A program made the translations under genes and the position numbers. The notes under the pieces were generated by a model. That model ran no database searches, was not told where the DNA came from, and worked only from the letters and a program-made list of their open reading frames with translations. From Diadema setosum (taxonomy: Eukaryota > Echinodermata > Echinoidea > Diadematoida > Diadematidae), in NCBI GenBank assembly GCA_033980235.1, contig CM067076.1:32150383-32214382 (forward strand): DNA of 64,000 nucleotides, written 5' to 3'. Shown piece by piece: positions 53,343 through 64,000 of this stretch. The first letter of the stretch is position 1. Each line of letters begins with the position of its first letter.

Positions 53343-56108
53343 AATTTCTTCAGCTTTGACGATGAAAGATAGGGCAAACCATGAAGAGAGTAACCGCTCT
53401 GTATTATGGTTCTTAAAAGTTACAAATGCCAAACGTTTTGTTGTCAAATGTCATGGCATTGGTGATGTCAACATTTAGATCACGTATTGAAACCACGACA
53501 GTCTGTAATTTATACAGATGACTAGCTTCTGTTCAAGACTGCTGTGATACATTTCAGCATACTTAAACTGCAATACAGTGGGAAAAAAAAAACAAATCAC
53601 ATTCATAGGAAGGGAGATCTGATATCAAATGTGCATGACAAAACAACAAATTCAAATTTGAATGCAAAATGTGAAATTTTACACAGCGAGGCTATGTCTG
53701 GAAATTCGAGTTTCTGAAGTTGTCCAATGAGGTGGTGTCGCCCCTTGACTAAAGAGTATCATGTTGGGCACATTTCAACGTTTGGCCCATAACATGACAA
53801 TGGGACAAAAGATCAGATAGGTGATTGTTTGGAGGTCACCGGTGATATAACATCGGTACTTAGTAATGTCCCTTTTCGTCATCTTTTGTTCGCATCTGGG
53901 GCAGGGTAATCTTTTATGTCTGGAGGCCAAAGAGGCATCAAATCTCTAAATCGTGAGAGGACAATATCATTATAAAATAGATAATACATAAGGGAAAATG
54001 TCTCAGGTCAAATCTTATACCGATCAGCTTCTGGGGTTGGAAGTAACAATAAATTTGAAACTGTTCATCAAAATCATTTTATTTCACAGTGAATGATTGT
54101 AACTTCTATCAAGTCAACAATAGATTTATCAGTCTCGGCTCGATGTGTTCATGTGCTATTGTCTGGCTGCAAAAGAATAAGTGGATATTCGTTTATTATC
54201 AACCAATACAGCTCTCAGTCAATGCTTTATTCTGTCGAAATTTCTTTTTACAATAAACGTAACATTGTATGATTATTCTCAACAGGTATGACATTTTGCA
54301 AGCAAAGAGAAAAGCTTCTGTTGCTTTTTCATTGACATTAATCTAGTCTGTTGATCCTACTGTGTATATGAGCTTCCCGTTTACATTTTCTTTTCTGATG
54401 TATTGACATAATTTCGTTTGTACAAATCAGTAGTACAACAGTTTCGACATTTGCATAGTTTGTAGAAATAGAATGCTACTATAAGTATCACTTAGTACTA
54501 TTTGATTCGTACTTCAATGGATACGTTATTAGAATTCTGCATCCAATACGGCATGATTATACCAAAGTCAACTTAGAGGATGCCACCAAATCAATATCGT
54601 ATCATCTAGATAAGACCCATGTATCGTTTAGTATGGGAAAACAAGATATATTAAGAGATGAAGTAAGCAGAGGATGTAATAGAGTTGAACGAAAATATCA
54701 AGTTGATGGATTGCAATGTTTTAATGTCATCTTAGGTCGTACAACCTTTTCGCCGAGAAATCTTGAAAGGCTGCATTTTGACGTTAACTTAGAAAGAAAT
54801 ACATAGTCAGTACTGCCGATTGGAATGAACAAAATTGATCATTGTGTCATGTACACTTGTAAAATGACACAAAGGGAATACAGCCTGGAAACTTAGTTGC
54901 ATCTATGATTAGATTTTCACATCACCATGATTATTATAATGCTTTCGGCGGTCGTGTATCGAAGCCATACACATGATTACATCTTATCCGAGTCTATACT
55001 ACACACTACTGACAGTAATGTACAGGTGATCGCACGCACTTTACTGATACGATATGTTACACAGGTTGAATTATTTGCTAAAACATACTTCCTTTGTTTT
55101 CATGGCGCTTGCCTTTTTGTTCATTGAGTATGAAGTTCATTGTCCAATGCTCTTTGGTTTCAATTCTAGTTACATAAGGCTGCTGCCCAAAAGTAGTCAA
55201 TAGGTAAACTTTTACACAGAAGTAACATTCCGCTTGTATAGATCTAGCTTTCGACGAAATAAATTTCTAAGAAGGAATTAAATTGTTGTGTTGTTTAGAG
55301 CTGTATGATAGAGCACACCCAGTGTTTAAAGGAGCTCTGGTCTTCACTTACAGCTGTATACCCTTGTATGTTTGTTTATTTATCTCACTTTATGCGAACC
55401 GAAGTTCCCGGTCAAAATATAATGCCTCCGATAGTGGAACTAAAAAAACAGACAGCTTTGTCGTATTTTGATGTTAACGGAACAATAAACGATCAATATT
55501 CATAGTTGTTGATGTCAAGGAGTCAAGTGTGCACAAATTTTGCATACATGCCCATGGACCAGAAATTAATGTGGCACGTGCAGAGGGTTAAAGCTTCGCA
55601 TCTAATGAGAGAAAAGAATACATATTTGACATAGATAAAGTGATATCGTTTAGTTTGCGATGCTACGGATACTGCATGATCTTAAATGCACAATGTTAGA
55701 ATTTGCGTCACAAAGCAGAAAGAGCTCAAGTTTAGGAAAATAGAATAGATTTTAGACAAGGGTCTATTATGCATTTTGACCGCTATGATCTAGAATGCTG
55801 CATTTCATTTCATGCACTATTTCTGTCGTAGATAAAGTGCATTTGTAACATTGATTCCCCGTACAATAATTCATTGTCGTGATGCACGACCGTGCAACAT
55901 AAAGAATACAATGACTGTCACGCGATGCGTATTCAACAACTCATAAGTCAGAATATCTCCCATACCGCCAACAACTGCACTCCAAGATAGCGAAATCAAC
56001 TCTAACAGCTAAGCTACCGAACTTTTTAATGTGATGATGACTTTGCATACATTTCCATGAATTGTTCTGCAGTGATGGAGACTGTGCACTTTAACCATAA
56101 ATTTAAAT
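53343..56108. other. Intergenic, nothing recognised
   Basis: 2.8 kb of AT-rich sequence. No exon with flanking splice signals and no domain was found; open frames are short. Confidence 0.4.
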
Positions 56109-56467
56109 TCAAAGGGATGATACATAGTTTTGGTTTAGATGGGGTTTCAGGTTTTAACTCTTTGTGAGATAATTAGAAACCACTTATATGAAATATGAAA
56201 GGCTACACAATTCTAAGAGGAATACAAAGTTTATTTGATGAAACGCAAACCAAATCAAAATGGTCCTTAAATGTGGGTCCCGCTTTTTATTAGAACCATT
56301 TTGTTTTTGGATGTCTCAGCCATTTTAAAACCGATTTTCATCAAATTAACTCTGAAAACCTCTTGGAATTTTATGCTCTTTAATGGTTCTTTAAATGGTT
56401 TTCAATTATCTCACAAAGAGTTAAAACCTGATCTTCATTTCAACCAAAAACTATACTATCCCTTTAA
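56109..56467. mobile_element. Foldback family A copy
   Basis: It runs from CAAAGGGATGATACATAGTT to AAACTATACTATCCCTTTAA. Central GTGGGTCCCGCTTTTTATTA. Both arms are present, with a small deletion in the left. Confidence 0.8.
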
Positions 56468-58078
56468 GGATTAATATACCGAGATATGAACTTTCTGAAT
56501 ACTTTTCTTTACGAAATATGAGTATCTGGTCAAACGTGAATGTGTCACAGTGTTGGGTTTAGCAGTAGGATTATAAAACATCGCAAATAAGGAGCTTCTA
56601 GAGTAAATCTCGATGTAACAAGTCTTTCAGAGATTATCAGTTAATTAATTGGATCCATGATATTTTCGATTTTTCACTCAGTAAGGATTGTAAACACTGT
56701 TAGCTTCGAAATAAAATAAAGGTACAATGTATATACACAGAATACTTGCCGGATTCATGCTCTTTTTCTCTTGGTAGTGATTTCTATTACTCGATAGTCA
56801 ACTGATGGTGGACTGTGAGCCTTTCACACCTAACGAGATGCTTAATTACAAACTTGATTTGAGTTTGCTTAATTACAAAATTGTTCCAAATTAAGCAATC
56901 TCGGTACGTGTGAATGCCCGGTATGATCGTCCGAATGATATTGACATTGATTATTTCTTGCAATCTGTTGCTGTTCTGTTGTTTGTTTCGTTGCTAGTCT
57001 ATTTTCAAATGGATCATACATTCCTGGGCGTAACTTCAGACAACAGTAGTTCATGTTCTTCCTTGCTGCCATATACCTGCGAACATTTCACACTCTGTCA
57101 ACATTATGCCACATTCCTCGCTGAAAGTAAAACTTATTTGGCCGTGAGATAATTGCGTGATTAAACTAATTTTGAAATGATTGCTTCTTAAGATATTCCC
57201 TCTATTTAGTGGAGCTGGTGATGAAAAAGTAGAGTAAAAGCGTATACCTTTCACCAATGATCGGTTTAACTCAAAACGCGGAGAAAATACCCAGAAATAC
57301 TAGCTGGAAATGCAGTGGATATAGAGGTTAGTGAAGCCAATAATTTATCATTCTTTGTTTCTTTTTTATTTCTATCTTCGATTCTGTCTGTCTGTCTCTC
57401 TCCCTCTCCCTCCCTCTCTCCCCCTCCCCTCCCCCCTCCCCCCCCCCCCCCTTTCCCTCTCTTTTCCTCTTTCTGTCAGCCTTTTCTTGTTCCCATAAGC
57501 CTTAAATTGGCAGGTGCTTTTAGATAAATACGCTCGCATGAATTTGACATTGGTTTTCGATTAGCATGTCAGTTCTTTTGTAGCCGTTTTCTTTATCAAT
57601 TTTCATGTTCAAATGGAAGTCAGTGATCTAACTTCATCTCATGAGATGAACATCTAAAATGTAATTTCCGTTCTGTATATCACGTCTGTGTTTCCTCTCT
57701 TTAAATACTTTGATACAACTACTCTTACTGAGATAATAAAAAACAGGTTAATATACAGGGTTATAAACTCTTTTCATCAATGTTCATAGTGTATCCAAAT
57801 CTATATTGAATACTCGTAACAAATAGGAAGTTTACATTTCTCATAGCATTCCAAACATGTTAACTCGCAAACATCAAGATTTGGCAGGGTACAGATATGT
57901 GACAGACTTTTATACTATACTAGTCACTACAAGCCTAGAAGGCTTTCAATTTTTATTGATTCCATCCTGATATCACACTGATAATGGATCCGTTCATCGT
58001 TACGTCAGAATCTAAAGTTTAAAAAGGATTTGTGGGAATTCATTAGAGTTTAGTACAGCTGAATTAATTATATAGAGT
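56468..58078. other. Intergenic, CT-rich tract
   Basis: No gene. A CTCTC/CCCTCC tract runs 57385-57460. The rest is AT-rich. Confidence 0.4.
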
Positions 58079-58465
58079 TTAAAGGGATAGTACAGTATTG
58101 GTGGAGATGAAAATTGGGCTTTTAACTTTTTGTGTGATACCAAGAAAACACTTATGATATAGCAGAGCATACCATTTTAAGAGGAATTCAAAGTTTATTT
58201 AATGAAAATTTGTTTGGAATGACTGAAACATCCAAAAACAAAGTAAAACAAAGCATTCGTGAAAAAAGTGTGGGTCCCACACTTTCTTATAATCACTCTT
58301 TTTTGGATATCTCGGCCATATCAAAAGCAATTTTCATCAAATAAATGTTGAATTCCTCATAGAATTACATGCTCTTTCATATTTCATAAGCGGTTTCTCA
58401 TTATCTCACCAAAAATATTAGAAACATGAATTTAGGTCTCAAACAAAACTGTACGGTCCCTTTAA
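58079..58465. mobile_element. Foldback family A copy
   Basis: It runs from TTTAAAGGGATAGTACAGTA to GTACGGTCCCTTTAA, with both arms and the central GTGGGTCCCACACTTTC. One of the more complete copies. Confidence 0.8.
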
Positions 58466-60359
58466 TTGGGACAGAAGAATGTCAAGATCAAATCAAAGGC
58501 AATGGCTGGTGTTTGTTGCTAACTCATGAACTTGACATTAAACATGACTCTTTCTCTCTCACACCATTGTGCATGTGTGTGCGTGTATGATGTGCTTGTT
58601 TGTTTGCCCAAAAGATAATAATTCATGAACGGATGACTGCAATGAAATCCTCAGCCAATTCGCTCATTATTTTCAAATGAATACACAAACCAAATAGTGG
58701 AAATAGCATCGAGGTACAAAACGTTGGTAATAGGAGACGAGTGGTATAACCGAACGCTTAATTCGTCAGATAAGTTCCCATAATGAAACACGTCGTGCAA
58801 GAAAGATCGTGAGGGGAGTGAAATACGCAGGTGCGTGATAAACATTGGATTTGTACAGTGTCTGATTTAACTTCTGTCTGAACCCATAATTGTCTGCTGA
58901 TCAGATGACTTTGACTCACAAAGGGTTTGGCTGAAACGAGAAGGATTGCTCGAATCTATTCGGAGTTGTCCCCTTTGAAATTAGACAAAAAAAAAGCTTG
59001 GGATTAATGCTCGCGTATGAAGGAGGAGCAGGAATTGTTGTCTATTCACACTGGCATAAAAAAAAAGGAAAAGAAAAACAAGATTGCGGTTCAGTCAAGT
59101 AGAGGAAGAGATTGTGAGAGGCGTGCACGTTGATACTTGGAGCTCTCTCAAGATCCACGCCGTGTACTCCTGAGCCCGCGTAATAGAAGCAGGGAAGTGG
59201 AAGAGAGAAAAGCGGGGGGGGGGGGGGGGGGGCATGACGAACACCTTGCAAGGACCGAAATCTGACAAAGACGATGACTCTAAAACCACCTTTGGTAGTG
59301 TGACCTTATTATTTTCCAGATGCAACGTGTAAGATTTTGTATGTAAGAAAGGGTGGTATTCTCAGTTTTTGCTGATTGCAGATAGAAGTGATATTGTATT
59401 AAATTATCCCCATCCCACCCCATCCCACCCCAGGCGGGCATCGCATAATCAACAACAGAATGCTTTTTGTTTTTTTAAGTAAGTTAACGATCTGTCTAAA
59501 GAATAATCCACAGTATGTATACATAAATACATGAAGAAAGCGACACTATTTTTGGTGTGACAGCCAGACATGGTATGAAAAGAGATATGCAATTTACCCA
59601 TAATACTTATGTGGTAGAAAGAAAGTTTGTAACCGGAACAACAAAATCACAACGTTAACATCATCACTATCATAGGAGACAATTACTAATACAAGTAATA
59701 AGCGAAATATGTTCACGATTAGACGTTCCTGTTTCTCCTTTTTGGGGGGCAAATATACCGCCGATAGTTTTATTTCTTTTCATTGTGATTACATCTCCAG
59801 TCAAAACAAAAATGCTGAACACATAACTTATTTATTTAACCTTGGAAGAGCCTGAACAAAAGCATCGTCACATCATGCTCAAGCGGTTTCCTATTCAAAA
59901 AAAAAAAAATGCACGATTGAACTTGATTCCACATTCCTGAAACCGAGACATAAAGATTGGTTGGCACATTTGACGAGCATGTGTTGTTGGTCTGTGATAT
60001 TTTGATTTGTTTATGCAATACATGAGATTCGCTCCTTCGGTCTATAATTTCAGCAGTAACATTTATGATTTAAACTTCATAACTAGTTATGCACACAGTT
60101 CTTCCCATGCTGACTTGAGCACATTTTTTTGTTAGACGACATGCGGTATTTATCTACTCGTACGCTTCTAACAGCATCGCTGAAAGTTAGGTAAATTTTT
60201 GAATAAGCACTAATATGTAATGACGACACAATATTTTGAAGAAGGGATCTTAAAAAGAAGAAAAACAATGTGTGATGTTAAGTGGACCATTGGCTCCTAT
60301 ACAGCAGGTAATTATGTATTATGTGGATAAAGTCATGATACGGTAATTATGTTATTTAA
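58466..60359. other. Intergenic, nothing recognised
   Basis: No gene supported. A G run (59215-59232) and a CCCATCCCAC repeat (59409-59432) are the only low-complexity features worth naming. Confidence 0.4.
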
Positions 60360-60812
60360 TGTCATGCTATGTCATGTTATGTCATGTCATGCTATGTTAT
60401 GTTATGTTATGTTATGTTATATTGTGTTGTGTTGTGTTGTGTTGTGTTGTGTTGTGTTGTGTTGTGTTGTGTTATGTTATGTTACCTTATGTTATGTCAT
60501 ATCATGTCATGTCATGTCATGTTTTGTTATGACATGTCATGTTATGCCATGTGATGCCATGTTATGTTATGTTATGTTTTGTTATATCATGTTATGTCAT
60601 GTCATGTTTTGTTATGTTATGTTATGTTATGTTATGTTATGTTATGTCATGTCATGTCATGTCATGTTATGTCATGTTATGTTATGCTATGTCATGTTAT
60701 GTCATGTCATGTCATGTCATGTCATGTTTTGTTATGTTATGTTATGTTATGTTATGTCATGTCATGTTATGTTGTGTTGTGTTGTGTTATGTCATGTCAT
60801 GTCATGTCATGT
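60360..60812 (+). repeat. Pentanucleotide satellite (ATGTT/ATGTC)n
   Basis: About 450 bp of five-base units: TTATG, TCATG, TTGTG and TTTTG variants. Because five is coprime to three, every frame is open with Cys/Val/Met/Leu periodicity, giving false proteins of up to 158 codons. A GTGTT-only block occupies about 60423-60470. Confidence 0.95.
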
Positions 60813-61491
60813 CCACCAACAATAGCAACAATTGACCAAACAAACATAACTTGTAAACAAAATGATAAACGTGGGATTACCTGTTTAGTGGACCGTAGCG
60901 GTAATTGTAAAAAATGTGTGCAAAACCATGTCCTGAGATTTTAGTGGACCGCAGAGGCAATCATGCATATGGTGTACATAGCCATGTTCTGAGATAGCCT
61001 TTATATGGTTCTGGCATAAAGTAGTAAGTCCTGGTTTCAGGTAATCTACCAAAAAACAACCACCCCCTGTTTTTGTAAATAGGGCGGTGATACAACAGGA
61101 TACATCGAAGCAATGCATACTGACTACTGTAAATAGAATATCATGTTTTGTATTAACATTTGTTTTTATTCAAGGCGTGCATGGGTTTATTTGTTTTGTG
61201 GATTCTTTCTTTTTTTGCGGAAACACTGAAACATGAAATATTATTGTCACACACACGAGTCTCCTCGTTTCGCTGGCTGATTATGCAGACAGAACTTATG
61301 CCATTGTTATCCCTGATAATGCAAACTACTCTAGGTAGGAGAGTCACTAGTCAATTCAGTCGTACGCTTCGTCGACTTGGCTGAATCTGTGAGTTTGAAG
61401 CACACTCTAGGCGAACTTATAGGGCACTTAACTACAAGCAGTCGTCGCTGTGAGGTGTTGGAGCTGTGTCTCTGGTCATTAGCGGGGAAAC
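60813..61491 (+). promoter_or_regulatory. Presumed 5' flank of the right-hand gene
   Basis: This lies between the pentanucleotide satellite and the ATG at 61492. GTGGACCG(T/C)AG occurs at about 60890 and 60945 in a short repeated block. The last 150 bp are richer in CpG, consistent with 5' UTR. No TATA box is evident. Confidence 0.3.
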
Positions 61492-61737
61492 ATGGCGTTG
61501 AAGGCGGCTCGCTCGCTGATGACGCTGTCGGACATGCGACTGGCAGGGAAGAAGAGCAGCAAAGAAGTGGAGATGTCGAATGTGCAGCACCCGGGGTCGT
61601 CCAACACGCTGCCTCCGGCACAGAGCACGATGTTAATGGAGACTACCCCCATCAAGGAGGTGGACCACCTCCCCCCTGCTGCCAGTCAGATTTTCGGATC
61701 CGTGACGTCCTTCTCGTCGTTCGAGACGAGATCCTCG
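61492..61737 (+). CDS. First coding exon of an unidentified gene (5' part only)
   Basis: The ATG lies in a good context (GGAAACATGG). The frame runs 82 codons to TCCTCG|GTAGGC, phase 0. The peptide starts MALKAARSLMTLSDMRLAGK, with a basic N-terminus, and is then Ser/Pro/Thr-rich (for example HPGSSNTLPPAQSTMLMETT) and ends FGSVTSFSSFETRSS. There is no domain I can name and no signal peptide. The segment is GC- and CpG-rich against AT-rich flanks, as in other coding exons here. Another frame is also open across it, from a non-ATG codon, so the reading frame is not certain. Later exons would lie beyond the window or are unrecognised within the last 2.2 kb. Confidence 0.5.
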
Positions 61738-63640
61738 GTAGGCAGACGATCAGTAATGTTCAGTCACTTTCATCAAATTCTTCTTCCTTTTCATGCCTTT
61801 GCCTTATTCGCATTTTAGCCAGCAAATTGATTTGCAGTTAGAACATATAGGACTGGTTTCCTTTCCGCTGTTTTTCCTTCCTTCCTTCTTTCCTTCCTTC
61901 TTTCTTTCTTTCTTCTTCATCATCTTCTTCTCTGCTTCCACAAGCTCTTTCGTCTCTTTCCTTCTTTGTGATTTCCTTCATTGCTTTACTGTCTTTCCTC
62001 TATTTTTCTTCTACTTCTCTTCTCGCCTCGATTTATTTTTGTTTTTTTTTTCTCACTCTTCCTTTTCCTCCTGTCTATTCTGCTCTGCTTCTAGTTCCTC
62101 GTCTTATGTGTCATCTAAAACATCTCCTCTTTTTCTTTCCATCCTTTTCATTAATCTTTGTTTGCTTTTTCTCACTTTCTGTCTTCTTTTTTTTTCGTGA
62201 TTGTTTGTCTATCATTTCTTTATCTTAGTTCAGCTTGTTATTCATTTTCTTTATTCGTTTTCAGGGCTTTTAATTTCAACTTCCCTTTCTTCTGCTACTA
62301 CTCTTCAAACTCCTACCTCAACCTCGCGTCTTCTCTCTCGTACATTTCTTTTGTTGCTACCACCACTTCCCGGATTTTCTGATTATAACACTTAACTAAT
62401 GTAACAATCATCTTCCTCTTGATTAACAAATACCACTCGACAAACAGTTCATGAAACGGTACTGTCAGTGTTTACTTTGCTGCTTCTAAAAATCTCTGTT
62501 GAACGTCATTCTCTATCTCGTACGTTTTCACCTCTTCAAGAAATGTATATATACGTTTTTGTGTTCCTAGTTTGATATATACACAAAGGTTCGATGACTT
62601 TCCCTTTTGAAACGATGTAGTCTGCTTCAAATGGGGTCGTTAACTCGGACTTTAATCCACCTACGTGCGTCCCGCAATTAAGCTCGCCAGATTCTTTGGA
62701 AAGTCTAATCCAAGGATTAAGGGCAGACGAGTTGGAGTGAAAAGGAACCTTTTCTGATGACATATTGTTGTTTTTCCCTCTTCTCAGTCAGTGCTTTCCG
62801 CACGGCATTGAAATTGTTCAGAGATTTGGCATCCTTTACACATCCCTGACAAAAATTTTCAAAGTACCTCTGTCTTGTCGTGTGTTTATCATCAGTCTCA
62901 TTCCCTTACCCTCATCCTTATTAAGAGGTATACCTACATGCAGTTTGGGGGATGATAGGGCTTGTCTTTGACGTTGACGTTGCTGTATTGATGAGCTTAG
63001 TCTGTCGTACAGTATATTGTTATTCAAATGGTGGACTGTATCCGGAAGAAGATGCAGAATTATTAGCCCATGCAGTATATCACAACACGACTAGCTTACA
63101 AAGCGTCTCATTATGCTATCGAGAAAGACAGTTAATTCCCATTTGAAATTGATAGTTGAATGTTCCTAGTACTAGTGGTAGTGAAATTTTGCAAAATTTC
63201 TAACAAATTTTTCTTTAACCCATCCGGAAGTATCTACCAATATCGACACTGCACTGAAATATTACTGGGAGATAATTCATATGTTTCCATCATTCATATA
63301 TGTTCCGTCTACTTTTAATTTTATGTGACGGGAGTTCCCCCACCCATCCCTTATGGAACAGACTGTAGTGTTACCACATGGTTAAATCACACTGTGGCGA
63401 CACACTGCGCTCGCAACACTGTAGTAAGCTCTGTTAAAATCGTGTGGTAAGCTTTGTTAAATACGTGTGGTAAATAATTATGTGAATGTTTGAATGCCAT
63501 TATAACAGTATGGTATCGCCACTGTGGTAAGAAGACAGGTTTATGACACGTCCCAAATTCACAGTGCTCACACAAGCGTGTTTTAACTCTTGTGTGGATG
63601 GTGACCCGTAAACGTCACGGTGTGATAAAGACACATACAT
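61738..63640 (+). other. Probable intron 1 of the right-hand gene
   Basis: From the donor at 61738 onward. Positions 61855-62350 are strongly pyrimidine-rich (CTTTC/TTCCTT/TTCTTC), producing false Ser/Phe/Leu frames. No second exon could be supported. Confidence 0.35.
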
Positions 63641-63649
63641 GCCACGGGG

Positions 63650-63985
63650 TCATCCCACTAGACCGACACCCACGAGTCATACAGCCCACGAGTTCGACAT
63701 TGAAAACAGGTCCATGAGTCATACAGCTCACGAGTCATACAGCCCATGAGTTCGACACTAGGCAAATAAAGCCCATGAGTTCGACAGTAGGTAAAAACAG
63801 CCCACGAGTTCGACAGCTACAACACGGCGCGAAATGTGTCTGTCTCGTGGGCCTTATTGGCTTAGTGTCGAACTAATGGGCTGTATGACTCGTGAGCTGT
63901 ATAACTCATGGGCTGTATGACTTGTGAGCTATATGACTCGTGGGCTGTATGACTCGTGGGTGTCGGTCTCGTGACGTGCACCCCA
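63650..63985. mobile_element. Foldback built from short degenerate units
   Basis: The left arm has GACCGACACCCACGAGTCAT then ACAGCCCACGAG, and the right arm the reverse complement, ending GGGTGTCGGTC. Between them, ACGAGTCATACAGC and CCCATGAGTTCGACA units alternate in the left half and appear as complements (GGGCTGTATGACTCGT) in the right half. There are about four to six units per arm. Confidence 0.8.
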
Positions 63986-64000
63986 TGCCACACGTGCCAT

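Noticed and set aside
60349..60944. Overlapping Cys/Val/Met-rich frames of up to 158 codons
   Set aside because: They are entirely the pentanucleotide satellite read in three frames.
61377..61841. 154-codon alternative frame across the right-hand first exon
   Set aside because: It starts at a non-ATG codon and reads through the likely donor at 61738; the ATG frame at 61492 fits a first exon better.
61793..62395. Ser/Phe/Leu-rich frames of up to 135 codons
   Set aside because: A CT-rich tract inside a probable intron; the amino-acid mix is what TTC/TCC/CTT repeats give.
63650..63985. CRISPR-like array
   Set aside because: Units are degenerate, have no regular unique spacers, and are arranged as an inverted repeat in eukaryotic DNA.

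Overview
The window is nuclear DNA of a marine invertebrate. AT-rich non-coding sequence, split genes with GT-AG introns, dense microsatellites and several families of short palindromic (foldback) transposons show this. The repeat style (AGGTCA-bearing family, tRNA-derived SINE, TTAA-ended foldbacks) suggests an echinoderm, perhaps a sea urchin. That taxonomic call is inference; the sequence itself gives no direct species marker.

The one complete gene is on the + strand from 24898 to 52200. It is a TRPA-family cation channel in 21 coding exons. I joined the exons by hand: every intron is GT-AG, all phases agree, and the total is 4047 nt including the stop, or 1348 residues. About 13 ankyrin repeats are interrupted by a Gly/Ser-rich insert in exon 6. 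A linker, six membrane segments with a pore loop, a TRPA-type post-S6 helix and a C-terminal coiled coil follow. Three features look unusual: the pore filter reads Ala-Asp-Asp, the Cys equivalent to human TRPA1 Cys621 is Val, and a fresh 189-bp tandem duplication has copied the start of exon 11 with its splice acceptor.

Two gene ends are cut by the window. A minus-strand first coding exon (820-1071, Ser/Asp-rich then Arg-rich) has a perfect donor and runs off the left edge. A plus-strand first coding exon (61492-61737) runs toward the right edge. I recognise neither product.

1-24600 is otherwise a repeat-rich intergenic stretch. It holds a tRNA-like foldback, a terminal-inverted-repeat element, a divergent segmental duplication (3670-6690 and 14340-16420) whose copies differ by transposon insertions, an 806-bp foldback, an element carrying DR1-spaced AGGTCA sites, and an eight-copy 160-bp tandem array with an X-box-like palindrome in most units. 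Three foldback families with TTAA ends (called A, B and C here) are spread over the window, and several copies lie in the channel gene's introns.

52480-61490 has no gene I can support; it holds foldback copies and a 450-bp pentanucleotide satellite. The last 350 bp contain another foldback whose arms are built from a short degenerate unit. All coordinates and alignments were read by eye; no database search was done.
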